A DNA stretch of 64,000 bases. Origin: Cantharellus purpuraceus. Its lineage: Eukaryota > Basidiomycota > Agaricomycetes > Cantharellales > Hydnaceae. Location: assembly GCA_025174535.1 (NCBI GenBank), contig JALBUN010000049.1, positions 930,001 to 994,000 of the forward strand, in the 5' to 3' direction. The position numbers were made by a program, and so were the translations under genes. The notes under the pieces were generated by a model. It was not told where the DNA came from, ran no database searches, and saw only the letters and a list, made by a program, of their open reading frames with translations. Below are positions 23,551-35,891 of the stretch, one piece after another. Positions within the stretch are counted from its first letter, which is position 1, and each line of letters opens with the position of its first letter.

Positions 23551-23655
23551 GGCGCGGCGCGTCTTAGGCTTTGCAACGTTACCATCACCTCCCTTAACAT
23601 CCGATTCGGTGCTCTCAACTTTTTTATACGGCTTTATCCTTTTGAAAAGTAAACG

Positions 23656-24119
<464 letters not shown>

Positions 24120-24677
24120 TTTCTCTCACGTTGTATCTGTTATTGTACTGCTAGATTGCTATATTTGATTTTATATCGTATACCAATAACATTGGGTGCG
24201 TTGCATTGGTTGTGAGCCCAGAAATTGTGCCACAGGTGAGGCAGTGCGGGACACGGGACGCGGTGCTTCAGAGGTGTGTCGACTGAGTGTTGCCGAGCGC
24301 AGCTCTGAGTTTGTACTCCTGGATCGCTTTCCGCATATCTCGGGGCAGGTAATTTGCGAACGCCGAAAGGTGTGGTTCAGGTGTGGCTCCTCTAGCATGT
24401 AAGGGTAAAGTACTGGGTAGAAGGTTGGAGTTGCTTCAATCCGGCTAAGTGTGGAGTATATATATGATGGTGAAATGTTGTATGAGTACATACTGTCGTT
24501 ATAATTCTCTATAACAGTGTGAATTGAGTGGATTGGATCACCCCCACACATACAGTCACGCAACACCTGGTGGTTGGCCAGTCAACGGCCATGATATCAC
24601 TACGTTGAGTAAGATGTCATATGGCTACGTGATATGTGACAACTAATCTCGGCTGTGACTGCGGTGGCAACTTGCTT
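24120..24677. other. Intergenic between H4 and the NXT1-like gene
   Basis: Contains the H4 3' region and the next promoter. Open frames on both strands have no recognisable content, and no RNA gene was seen. Confidence 0.5.
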
Positions 24678-25228
24678 ATGACCTCACTGTCCAGTTCAGA
24701 GTGAGCTACTGCATTTCACCCTTAGTATACGCTAACGCAATCACCATTAGCGTCGAGATTGCTAACCGCGGCGCGGATGAGTTTCTGCGGGTGTATTATG
24801 CGGCATATGACTCTGCACAGCGTGCAGAAGCTGTCACCAAGTTCTACCGCGCGACTTCGTGCTTGACGTACAATGGTACTTCCGTGACGGGTCCAGCTGC
24901 CATAAAGGAGCTCTTGGAGAGGTTGCCAATCACGAAGCATGAAGTTCAGTCATACGATTGCCATCCAATACCCAGTGAGCGCCCTCCATAGTATTATCGT
25001 CGAACGCTACATAAACGTCGTTCCACTTCAGCCACTTCGCCACCGGCATTGCTCATCACAGTATCTGGGTTGGTTACACACGGGCAGCCGAGTGGTAGCG
25101 GAGGCGAGACAAAGACCGTTTCCAGCCGCAATATTGACGCCCAGCCAAGGGTGTTCTCCCAAACATTCGTGTTGATGAAGATGGAAAAATATTATGTCTC
25201 GGCAGATAATTTTCGCTTTGTAGGCTGA
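24678..25228 (+). CDS. NXT1: NTF2-related mRNA export factor (NXT1/p15 type)
   Basis: Partner of the TAP/NXF1 (Mex67) export receptor at nuclear pores. The NTF2-like fold starts MTSLSSS, then an intron (24701-24749) joins to DVEIANRGADEFLRVYYAAY. It continues RAEAVTKFYRATSCLTYNGT, SVTGPAAIKELLERLPITKH and EVQSYDCHPIP. A second intron (about 24975-25030) leads to TTSPPALLITVSGLVTHGQP and then a Gly/Ser-rich loop. The C-terminus is RVFSQTFVLMKMEKYYVSAD, ending DNFRFVG with TGA at 25226. The WNG-like loop (YNGTSVTGP) and the final FVLxxxxxxYYVxNDxFR pattern fit the p15 branch rather than Ran-binding NTF2. About 145 residues. Confidence 0.85.
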
Positions 25229-25372
25229 GCCTTTGTAAACGCTGTCCAGAGGAAACACCATATCTAAGCTGTGTGTCTTGCAAGGGATCCATGGTTGTCC
25301 GCCAAGGCGCCCATACTTGAAAGTCCGATCGACCTTTTCTCCTTTAAGTACTCGTGTTCAACAACTTGCGCC

Positions 25373-26864
25373 ATGGCAATGACTCCCATGAGAGGTTCAG
25401 AAGGCTACGACTTTACTCCAATACTCACTCACTATGTCTTTCTTTTGACAAGTATCCTTGCCATAGTGAGTGTGTCGTTTGGTTTTAACAGCGCTTAATA
25501 ACTCGACTGTTCCTCCCCAGGCCGGCTGGTTTGTGGCATTCATTGGCCAAATTGTGGCCCAAGCACGATGTAATTCCATCACTAATGGATGTCTATCGTT
25601 TCTGATCATGTCCCCTTTCAGTGGGAGGCCAAGTGCGTGAGCGAGTTGGTGTGCTTTGGTTTGCCATTTTGTATGTTGCCATACCATGGATTTGGGCGTT
25701 GTCTCATTTTTAAATCGTCAGTTTGCAATTGGGTGTTATCCTTGGCGTATTACACACACTTGCCACGGATTCAGTAGCTCTCCATCGCTTCCAGGTCTGT
25801 TGCTCTTTCGAACCTCGTCGGCGCTTAGACTGAACTCATCGCATTAAAAGATATCCGTGTTTGGGTCGATCGCACTCGTCTTCTCCGTATTAGGCGTGAA
25901 TCAAGGGATATTTACTAATGTTCCCTCTTTGGAAGCTATGGCTGCTGGCTGGCTACTTTTGGCGATTGTCAACATCCTTTGGGTTCTTTACTTTACCTCA
26001 GAGGAAAATTCCCTTTCACTGCATCTTTTCAACGCCTTTGGTACCGGTGGTCTTACAGGTCCCGGGCGCAACGGCTTCAGACCTGGTGGGCGTCGAATGA
26101 CAGGTTCACACGTCAACATGCAAAATGGAGGCGGCATGGGTTATACCAGCGGTATGGGTGGGCCAGATTATGGCTCGCCCAGCATGATGGGTGGAGGAAT
26201 GGGAATCAGTGGAGGTTACGACACCAAGGAGCCCGGGATGGGTGGTATGGGAGGCATGGACCGTGGCCAGCTGGACACTAGCCAGAGGAGTCTAGGCGGT
26301 GGTGGAAGCGTCAATTCCATCGACCCAGGAAGCGGTGCGGGCCGCCCGGAGGCAGGTAGTCGAATTCCTGTAGAGGCGGTGTCGAGTCCATCTGGAATGA
26401 CCGAGCAATTGCCCTCCAGTGGGCGCGATATGCAAAACCCAAGTACGCCACTAATGGCATCAGGGAACCAAGGTTCCAGTGGTGATGCTGCATCTATTCC
26501 TGAAACCTACTTGTACCGTGCAAAGGCATTGTATGCTTGTGAGTGATAGATAGCCATAGCTTGGTCCCGGATATGCTTATTCTTTGAATTATACTAGATT
26601 CGGCTTCAGCAGACGATCCGAACGAGATTTCGTTCTCCAAAGGCGAGATTCTCGATATTGTAGACAAGACAGGCAAATGGTGGCAAGCAAAACGTGCAGA
26701 TGGCACCACAGGAAGTGAGTTCCACCTGACCTTGGCAACCCTGATTCTTTGCTCATCCATTTTATCTCTCCACCAAGTTGCACCATCGAGTACGTGTCTC
26801 AGCGCATTTTTTGGGTACTCGATTAACAGGAGCTCTTTCTCTAGATTATTTGCAAGTTATATAA
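25373..26864 (+). CDS. SHO1: SHO1 osmosensor: four membrane spans and an SH3 domain
   Basis: Plasma-membrane adaptor of the HOG MAP-kinase pathway; its SH3 domain recruits Pbs2. The start MAMTPMRGSEGYDFTPILTH is chosen because the family begins shortly before the first span (YVFLLTSILAI). Then come GWFVAFIGQIVAQAR, a short exon with the next span, SVFGSIALVFSVLGVNQGIF and AMAAGWLLLAIVNILWVLYF. A Gly/Met-rich linker of about 150 residues (HVNMQNGGGMGYTSGMGGPD) precedes the SH3 domain: YLYRAKALYAYSASADDPNE, ISFSKGEILDIVDKTGKWWQ and AKRADGTTGIAPSNYLQVI. Two tiny terminal exons encode IAPS and NYLQVI, with TAA at 26862. An in-frame upstream ATG at 25271 gives no family sequence. Confidence 0.92.
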
Positions 26865-27249
26865 GTCCTTTTGCCATCGTCCGTCGTTCCCTTATTGTTG
26901 TTGTCATTGCCACTTCTGTCACGCATGCACATTGTCTTACCTTCTGCCACTGGGGTCTATGCTCCTAGGACACTCCGTATTACTATTGTCGGATCTAACG
27001 GTGTGGAGACTGCACTGGAAAATTCCTGTCTTGTGTTCAAGCTACACTACATAGTGTACAAGTATAGTTCCATCCTTCCTGTCTGGAGATCACTCTTGCC
27101 TCGTCTAGCATAAGGTCATTTTCAGTGATTTCATGTCAGCCCGCCCACTTTACTACTAGTAGTACCGTTATATACCCGTGAACGCTGGATTTGAAAATTC
27201 AAACGGCGCCAGTTATGTCGATGTCAAGTAATGATAGCCTGTCATCGCC
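26865..27249. other. Intergenic between SHO1 and the membrane/coiled-coil gene
   Basis: 3' end of SHO1 and promoter of the next gene. A TATA-like tatata lies near 27170. Nothing else seen. Confidence 0.5.
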
Positions 27250-28661
27250 ATGGATCAAGTCACCACCACCACCTCCTCTGAACTAAGAAAGCGGTCTCTC
27301 CCGGTTCCTTCTGGCAGTCTGACTGGCATTGTTGCCGATATCTCTGCTTCAGCAAGCAGCAGTCAGCTACCTAGCCCTCTTTCCAGCGTTGATGAAAACG
27401 CGAAGATGGTCGTAGGAGAATCAGGCAATTCTGACATCTTCCCCGCGCGTAGCTTCACTCGTCGTCGCAGGTCGACCACAAAAGCCATTCGGAAGGCTCG
27501 CAGTTCGTCAAATATCCAGGATGGTTCGACATCTGACAGGATGGACATTCCCCTTGCCGTGGCTCTCTTACCTCCTCTCGGCTCCTTTCTGACAGGCGGT
27601 GATTTCCTGCGTGACTCTCTTCTTTTCCTTCTCTTGTTTTTTTATCTGCATCAGGTGTGTAACATCCCTTACTCCCAAGTCACAACTATGCTCACGCGAC
27701 ACGGGCTTAGCTTATTAAACGTAGGTGATTATCGGCGCGCTTAACTCCACTTGCTCATGGCTGCATGCTAGTTCCATGGGAATTGTATCTAGCATCGCGA
27801 CCTCGCGGTAAGCGCGTCATCAGGTCAGACGCGCCTTCGGACCAAGAACGTCTTAATGATCTGGTCGAGTCTGAACTCAAGACTGCCGAACTCTCCTATC
27901 TCACACTTTCAGTATTAGCGCCTTTGATTGGTGCTGCACTTTTACGTTATGTTGGCACCGCCCTCACCGGAAGGGACTATATATCATGGTTCAGCACTGG
28001 TGTCTTCGTTCTTGTAACAGGTGTGCGACCATGGCGTCACCTAGGACGTCGCCTACGTTCCCGGACAGAGGAGCTTCAGGAGGCGATCCAGGCATTTCGC
28101 ATTCAAGGCGATGATATACCAAACCGAATAGCAAAACTGGAAGAGGAGATTGTCCAGCTGAAAAAGGAAGCGGCTACAAAGGACGAAATGCTCGTGTTGA
28201 ACAAGGGAGTTGACGAGTCTCTTGATGTTCTTGATGCATTGGTTGGGAAACAGCGGCGCGTGGTTGAGCTGGACAAGCAAAAGACGGATGAAAGGTTGCT
28301 CGCGTTGGAAAAGACAGTCTCCGAGGCTTTGGGGACTGTCATCACGAGGCCACACGCGTGGAAAGCCACGTATCCGAGCAGCTTCTTTGACTGGCTTCAT
28401 TCACAGACGTTCACCCCATCTAAGCTAAAACCTACGTCTTCACCACCCACGCGTACTACTCGCCCTTCATATCGACCGCGTCTACCAGCTGTGAGAGAGG
28501 AGGAAGACATCGGAAACCGCACTGGAGTGACTACCAAGCCTCGTGTCCAACATGCAAGCAACCCTTTCGAACATTGGCTGGATTTACTAGTACTTCCGTT
28601 CAGCGTAGGGAGGACTTTACTGTGGGGCATCTTGAACTTTCTACATCGCAGCCTAGTGTAA
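27250..28661 (+). CDS. Conserved fungal membrane protein with coiled coil, function unknown
   Basis: About 430 residues. The N-terminal 85 residues are Ser/Arg-rich and probably cytosolic (FTRRRRSTTKAIRKARSSS). The first span lies in DFLRDSLLFLLLFFYLHQ. A splice from donor gtaaca at about 27661 to 27771 joins HQV to FPWELYLASRPRGKR. Two more hydrophobic segments follow (LSYLTLSVLAPLIGAALLRY and YISWFSTGVFVLVTGVRPWR). Next is a coiled coil of about 110 residues (ELQEAIQAFRIQGDDIPNRI to LLALEKTVSEALGTVI). The tail is Pro/Arg/Thr-rich, then a final hydrophobic helix (LDLLVLPFSVGRTLLWGILN). I do not recognise a named family; the architecture suggests an organelle-membrane anchor with a cytosolic rod. 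Confidence 0.78.
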
Positions 28662-28970
28662 ACCAGTGTGATTGGGATTGTGTACGATATTGAAATGTAT
28701 GTTTTTGAGACCAACTTGCGTCCTTGCACGCGTGTCTTTGTGAGCGGTACACGCCAAGTCCACGGAGTGAGTGACGACTATCGCTGAATATGGGAGGCAG
28801 CTTTGCGCCGACGTCTGTCTTACACCACAACCTCAAAAATCTGAGGATCAAACAGTGGCAAGGTTGCTTCACCGCTTCTCCCTCCAGTCTTTTGTTCGTT
28901 TCGCCATCCCACGTATCGTGTAGAACGGGTCATTGGCCCTTCCCCGCTCGCGTGTAGGTTTCATTCCACA
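28662..28970. other. Intergenic between the membrane-protein gene and SIN3
   Basis: About 310 bp holding the SIN3 promoter. No TATA box or other element stands out. Confidence 0.5.
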
Positions 28971-31900
28971 ATGGACCAGCGTTCAACTACACCTCATAAA
29001 GCTTCTCCTTCGCCTCCCACACCTGAAGATCATTCGAACCAAGAGGCACAAACGTCTGTGCATTTGGCAGACGATGTACAAGCGGTCAATTCAGCGGCCC
29101 CTGCACTCGTCCCGACACCCGCCCAGCCACCCATACCAGCTTCCTCAGACTCGACAGCAACGACGTCTCCTGCACCTTCCGTACCTCATCCTGCAGCAGG
29201 ATCCACTCCTGAACGCCCTCTCAATGTCAGCGATGCCCTCGGCTATCTTGACGAAGTGAAAACTCGGTTCCAAGACCGTCCGGATGTGTACAACCATTTC
29301 TTGGACATCATGAAGGATTTCAAAAGCCAGGCGTGAGTCATGTGCTCGAGCGTTCTATAACACTTCTTATCTTGCCCCAGATTAACGACCCCCGGCGTGA
29401 TTGAACGGGTCTCGACACTCTTTCGGGGCCACCCCGAGCTCATTTCAGGCTTTAACACGTTCTTACCGCCTGGATATAGGATAGAGTGCTCATCCGGAGA
29501 TAATCAGCTCATCACAGTTACCACCCCGACAGGAACGCTCACTCAGAATGCTGCTGGCTCCCTCACCCTACAGCACCCGCGTTCCGCTACGCTCCCAATA
29601 CGTACTCTAGAACGTCCACGGAGTCGAGATGCTGATGCTGATGTACATATGACTGAGAAGGAGCTTCGACCATCGACGGATAACCCTAAGAAGGAACTCT
29701 TATCTAGGCCCTCTACACCGCTCCCCCCACGCTCCCATGCACCTACTCCTCAGCCTCCGACCCAACTCACGCAGCCACAGTCGCAGCCACAACCCCCATT
29801 ACAGATACCGCATCTGGAACCTGCCCAACCACAGCCTGTACCCGCTCCTGCGGCTCATCCTGTACATATCGCGCTCCCCCCACAGAACCCAGCCATATCT
29901 GGTGTTGTGATCCCTGTACTGCCGAACCCGCTGGTCTTGACACCAAGTGTGGCTCTGAATTCTAATTCGACCACCGCCAGTGCTGCCAGTGTCCTCGGAG
30001 GCATGCATCGTGTCACTTCCAATCCTGAGCCAGTGCAACAGCCTGCACACCCACCAGCGGCCCTTCATCCCTCGCTACCTCAAGCACAGCCCCCACTAAG
30101 CAACCCGGCGCAACTGGTAACCCCTGGACCTCCACCTGGCTCAGGTCTTCAGCCGCAACCGCAGCCTGAATTTTATCATGCGATACAATACATTAATCGC
30201 ATTAAGACGCGCTTTGCGGACGAACCGGAGACATATAAGCAATTTTTGGAGATACTGCAAACATACCAGAAAGAGCAACGGTTGTTGCATGATGTGAGGG
30301 TTTATGGTTCACTACTTCTTTGCTATCTCTGACCATGACCTCAGGTCTATACACAAGTAACGCAATTATTCCGCGGTGCACCTGACCTCATCGACGAATT
30401 TAAGATGTTCTTACCGGACATAAGTGCAAACGCTGCCGTTACTCCTGGAATGCTTCCGCCCGTCAATTTTGTCGACACATCAGTGGTTGGCCCTGGCGGG
30501 ACAGTGGGTGTTATGGGGATGTTGGGCCAGTCGGGCACGCCAGGACCTACTACGGGGCATCCCGTAGGCACCGGGCAGAGTGGAACCACTGAATGGACGA
30601 TGGAAGTGCAAAGTGTTAATGTGAAAGGCGATAAGACCACTAGTTATAGACGCAAGGTGGCTGGAAGTGATCAGCATAGAGAGGGTCCTCCGGTGAAGAA
30701 GCGAAGGAGGGTGCCGGAAAGGGAATCTAGGGCTGACAAGGAGAAGGAACGCGACAGAGAGAGGGAAAATATGCCTGCTGTGCCTATGACGAAAACAACA
30801 TCAAGAGTGAGTGTGTCAAGTCTATCATTTCTAAATGAACTTGCGATGACGACTCGATAGACCAAAAAGTCGAAGCATCTTTCGGTCAAGCCTTCTGAGC
30901 CTTCCTCTCCAACGTTCACTCAGTATGGCCGGGCTCCTTCCCCAACAGGGGCCCCACATATATCCGGTCATCTATCTATGCACCCTCCTCCATCTTTGTC
31001 GTCTCTGTCGCAGGCTTCGCTCCATCCTCCCCCACCGCCCCGTGCTCCCTCCCCACCTGTGGTTTCTGCTCTACCCGAAGTCTTCTTTGATCGCGTGAAG
31101 CGCACGCTAGATGACCGTGATGCATGGGAAGAGTTTCTCAAGCTCCTGTCGCTCTTCTCAACAGACGTTATTGAGGTGCCGATGCTGTTGCAGCTGGCTG
31201 CGCCATTCTTGGGCGGTCAGGGATCTGAGCTGGAGTCTCAGTTTCGTGATATCTTGGGACTGAACAGAGTGCGAAAGAACAGTACAGGAGAGGTGCCGAA
31301 GGCAGCTGGTCATGCGCATGGATATGGACATCCGACTGGTATGGGTACGGCGTATTTGAGCGGTTCGAAACATCGGTATGGACCAAGCTATCGTAGACTT
31401 CCCGACAGCGTAAGTGTTGGAATGAAGATGGCGGCCTTGATATCGCTCACAAGTTTTCATTTTAAGGAGACTACACTGGCGTGCTCCGGACGCGATGAGC
31501 TTTGCCGTTCTGTCTTGAACGACGACTGGGTTTCGCACCCTACTTGGGCATCTGAGGAATCGGGCTTCGTCGCGCACAAAAAGAACTCGTACGAAGAGGC
31601 ATTACACAAGTCAGAAGAGGAACGTCACGAGTATCACGTCCACCTAGAGAGCATGGCTCATACTATCTCGTTGCTTGAGCCAATAGCTTTCAAGATTGGG
31701 GATATGACACCAGAAGACCGCGCCGTCTTCAGGCTGACACCCGATCTCGGTGGGCAAAGTAGGTCGATTCATCAGAAAATCATCAAGCGAGTCTACGGTC
31801 GAGAAAACGCACAAGAGGTGCTACAGAGCTTGCAGGACAACCCAGCCGTGGCTGTACCTGTCGTGTTAGATCGACTGAAGCAGGTTGATGCAGAGTGGAG

Positions 31901-34669
31901 GAAGAATAAGCGTGAGTGGGAGAAGGTGTGGCGAGAGGTGGATTCGCGCAACTTCTATAAGAGCCTGGATCATCAGGGAGTTGCATTCAAAGCCAACGAT
32001 AAGAAGGCGATTACAGGGAAGGCGCTTTTAGCGGAAATCGAAAGGATCAAGGAAGAACAGGACAAAAAAAGGAACCAGGAGGAGGATGCGGCGTTGGAAG
32101 GAGACCAGGATACCCCTCAGGAGCGCATCAAGCGGAGCCAAGTACCACCCAGACATCAATTAGAGTACGACATGCACGACGAAGCTGTATTGCAGGATGC
32201 ACTCAAGCTCACGTTGTGTTTTCTTGAACGCAATGATCAGCGACAGAGCGGATCTAACGTGCCCCAGTATAATGCGGTTGAACGGCGTCGGATTGAGGCA
32301 TTTTTGAGGCACTATGTAATGCATCAATTTGGGCTTGGTCCCGAGTTCGACGCAGCTTTTGGCCCACCCATTGATCAAGCCGAGTGGGAGGACCTGGGGT
32401 TGTACATTGCTGACGGAGATGAAGAGAGTTTCGAGGAGGAGGAAACCAGTCGAAAAAGCCGAAAGAGCGGTAAGAGATCAGGTGGTAGCGGCCCGAACGG
32501 TGCTGTTTCGGCGGGAGATTTGAAGAAAAAACTGAACAAGACGCGGAAGACCATGGAGAAGGCTCCTGGTTTCAAGACGACCGGCACTTCCAAGGCTAAT
32601 TCTGGGTCAAATTCGAGCTATCATAGATCGCCTCTGAGCTCGCGACAGGGGTCTCCAGTTCCTCAGACGAGTGATGCAACGTCGCCCACGCGAGGGGGAG
32701 GCGCGGAGGACGAACGAGCTGCCAAGGACAACGGCAAGGCACGGGAAGCAGATCTTGACGATATCTGGCTTCGTCACGTCGAACTCGTTATACCAGGTCA
32801 AGAACCAAAAGATGTAGCCGGAACAAACGGCATGGATATCGACCCCTCCCCTGGTACGAGACAGAATGCTGGGACGAAAAGCCTTGGGTCATTCTTCTGC
32901 AATACTACTTTTTACACACTACTTCGCCTGCTCCAGGTGCGACTCGCATGTTGGTAATGCGTATTGTTTGTTTTTAACTATTTATGTCCAAAGCTGCTAT
33001 ATTCGCGCTTGATGGTGTGCAAGAGCCTTGCTGCAAAGCTAGCAATGGATGGATCCACATCCTTCCTCCCGAATCCCGTGGCACTGGATTTGGGGCTTAC
33101 TGACACTGCAGGGCCTAGTGGCTATTTTGCCGACTTGGCGTCGGGTACGTTTCCTCTCAATAATAGTCGACATGGTCGACGTCCTACGCGCGTTGCCGCG
33201 GCGTTGACCTTGCACCTCGCAGGCCCTGGTCCGGACAGCGCGGCGTTGAATCCCGCGGAACACTTTTACTTGCACTTACTCGATCTGGTGGAGAAGGTGT
33301 TTGACGGGGAATTGGAGCAGACGACATTTGAGGAGAATATGCGGTTCATGTTCGGCACGCGTGCATTTGTGGTGTTTACGCTGGACAAGCTCTGTGCCGC
33401 GATATGCAAACAGGTGCGGGAGAGATCAGTGTTTAAGTTCCTCACTATTTATGGGGGATTGCATCTGGCAGGTGCAAGCGGTGGTGCAGGACTTCCGATG
33501 CCACGAGCTCATGAGCATGCTAGAGCAGCAACGGGCGCGCGACACAGAGGTGCACACGAAGAGGGGGCCTGATGCCGCGGTCGCAGGTATTCAGGACGTG
33601 ATCCGGTATCGTAGACAGGCGGAGGCACTCGTGGGAACTGACGAGAATCTTTTCCGCGTTGACTGGGTGCGTTACATGCTATAATTGTAATATATACTGG
33701 ATACGCAACTTAACCATCCACAGCGCACTGACACTGGTTTTCTGAGGATCCAGCTACTTGATGCAGATGATTTGAGTCTGGATCCGCCGCCTCCAGAAGC
33801 GGGGGTGCGAGGGGAACAGCAAGGAGTAGCGGAAGCAGTGAATTCGCGGATGACGATGCGGTGGAGGCAGTATGTGCTGAGCTATGTGCTGAGCTATCCA
33901 ACAGAGGGCCGGCGAATTGGAGCTGGCAGGAAAATATTCCTGAAAAAGTATGTGGGTCCATTCATGATCATCAGTGACTTTTTCCAAACGAGAGTTTCGG
34001 ACGTTTGTGCTATTGGTCCACCGCCTTCTTTTGGCTATTAGCTGAGGTGGCGAGGCGCTCACAAATTGCCTATTCAATTCTTCCTTATATATTCTCCACC
34101 AATCACCGGATTTGATTTGCACCCATTGATGGCTATCATTCCGGTTCTATTTTTTGTGATTTCTAATGCATTTGGTTTGGCCAAACAGGACGTTGCTTGA
34201 CGAAGATGCAGATGAACTTGCGGAGACGCGCTGGCGGACAGACGTGGATGTGTCGCCGGGGGGTGGGAAGGTGGGGTTGGAAGTGATGGTGGGACCGGGG
34301 ACGTGCAAGTTGTACTATGCGCGGGGGAGCGAGGAGGCTGCGTGGCGCGTGAAGGAAGTGGGTACGGTGCGGGGGAATGTGGCCTCCGGGGGTGCGAGTG
34401 AGGGAGCGGAGGGAGAGACAGAGACTGGTGGGGGAGGAGGAGGGGGGGGATCGGGGACTGGGTCGGGGAGGCGGCGGCGGCGGGATCGGGGGAGGAGAAG
34501 CAGGCGGCGTCGGAGCAGTCCGGAGGAGGAGGCGGAGGTGCAGGAAGAGGAGGAAGATGGTGGTGGCGGGACCGGGGGGGAGTGGGAGCGCCTGCGGGAG
34601 CGGGCAGAAGCGCGGCAGCGGGAACGACGGAGGTGGATAGTACAATTTGAGCAGGGATTACTGTTTTAG
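28971..34669 (+). CDS. SIN3: SIN3 transcriptional corepressor scaffold
   Basis: Scaffold of the Rpd3/HDAC complex; PAH domains bind repressors. The start [20 protein letters not shown] leads into PAH1 ([20 protein letters not shown] to [20 protein letters not shown]). A long Pro/Gln linker follows, then PAH2 ([20 protein letters not shown] to [20 protein letters not shown]) and PAH3 ([20 protein letters not shown]). The Sin3 corepressor (HDAC-interaction) domain begins [11 protein letters not shown] and is followed, after an intron, by [40 protein letters not shown] and [21 protein letters not shown] Lys/Ser-rich linker precedes the C-terminal domain ([40 protein letters not shown] region, [13 protein letters not shown]). 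The last exon (from about 34191) is extreme in Gly/Arg/Glu and ends [12 protein letters not shown] at 34669. Borders around 33690-34190 are uncertain. Confidence 0.9.
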
Positions 34670-35192
34670 GTGAGGGGGAGGTTCCTAAATTTTCTTTTTT
34701 TTGGGTTTTTTAATGTCGTGTGCTGTAGTGGATGACTAATAGAATGTAGGCTCGTAGCCATGGAAAATTCCGAGACTGGCAGGTTAAGAAACATCTACAC
34801 AGCCTAGCTCGAAGGGTTGCTCGGCCGGTACTCGCCCTTCTTTTCGAATTCCGTTGCATAAAATGAGGAGAATTGGCTACGATTCAAATAGGAATTTAGG
34901 AAGCAGAGTGCCTAGGATGCGCCGGTCGGCTAGCTGAATTATATTGCGTGGTGTTGCGATTAGGTTAGGAATGATAGCTAGCCTTATTGAAGTAGAGCCG
35001 CAGCCTCAGTGATGCATAGTGGGAGGGCGAGACACCCATTTGTGCGTCGCACAGGGACGTGCTCGGATCAAAACACCGATTCAAATAAGGTTGCGATAAT
35101 GCTACACATGACCAGAGATCGATCTGTTGTGCCTATATACGCCGTGACTGTCAACGCGGTAAGATCTATGCCTCGCCTATTCAAAAGGCTAT

Positions 35193-35205
35193 ACACACAC
35201 ACACA
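35193..35205. repeat. (AC)n microsatellite
   Basis: Run of alternating A and C in atacacacacacacagg. Simple-sequence repeat with no sign of function. Confidence 0.8.
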
Positions 35206-35874
35206 GGTGTATGTATGGAGAGAGACATGGAAGGCCGATTCGCAATTGTGGTTCTGAATAGCGCGTGTTGTGAAGCTGTGCGTGGATTTGTGACAGTTGG
35301 GAATATACAAGGGCCGAGTTTTGAGTGGTGCCTGCCAAAGGAACGGTGGCTATGATGAGCGTGGCTGGGAGACGGGGTTCCGGTATGTCGCGGTGACTTT
35401 CTTTGGCTCTCGGTACCGCAGGTGGATGGTCTTGATGCGGAAGGCGGAGTTTGACGTTCGGTGTGATGGGGCGGCTAAGATACACACAGTATGTACACAT
35501 GGGCGAGAGATATGTTATCATTGGAGATGGCGGGGAATGCTGGCGCGCCTGTCAGCTTTTGGGTTATATTCGGGGGAGAGCTGTCACTCGGTGTGAGTGT
35601 CGTGTTGATTTTGATGCGCGAGGCTGCGGTCGCGGTGTCCACGTTGTGACCTGTACCCCCGCGCCCGGAAGTGTGCGTGCACAATGTCAACGCCAGCCAG
35701 TTGAATGTCGTACCGTAGTTTGGGGGGGGAGATTGCTATACTTGGGGTGGATTTCTTTGGTATCTACAAGTTCCGTGGCGGCTCCGGTCATGAATGTCGC
35801 CTAAAGGTGCGATCCACGTATACTTGTACCGTGAGTTTTTTTGCCTTGCCGTGCTATTTGCAGCTTGACAAGTA

Positions 35875-35891
35875 TGTGTGTGTGTGTGTGC
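35875..35891. repeat. (TG)n microsatellite
   Basis: Seventeen bases of alternating T and G. Together with the AC run 680 bp to the left it forms a dispersed inverted pair of simple repeats. Confidence 0.8.

Noticed and set aside
24171..24566. 131-codon minus-strand frame downstream of H4.
   Set aside because: No recognisable motif, Ser/Tyr-rich with random-looking content, and lies in the H4 3' region.
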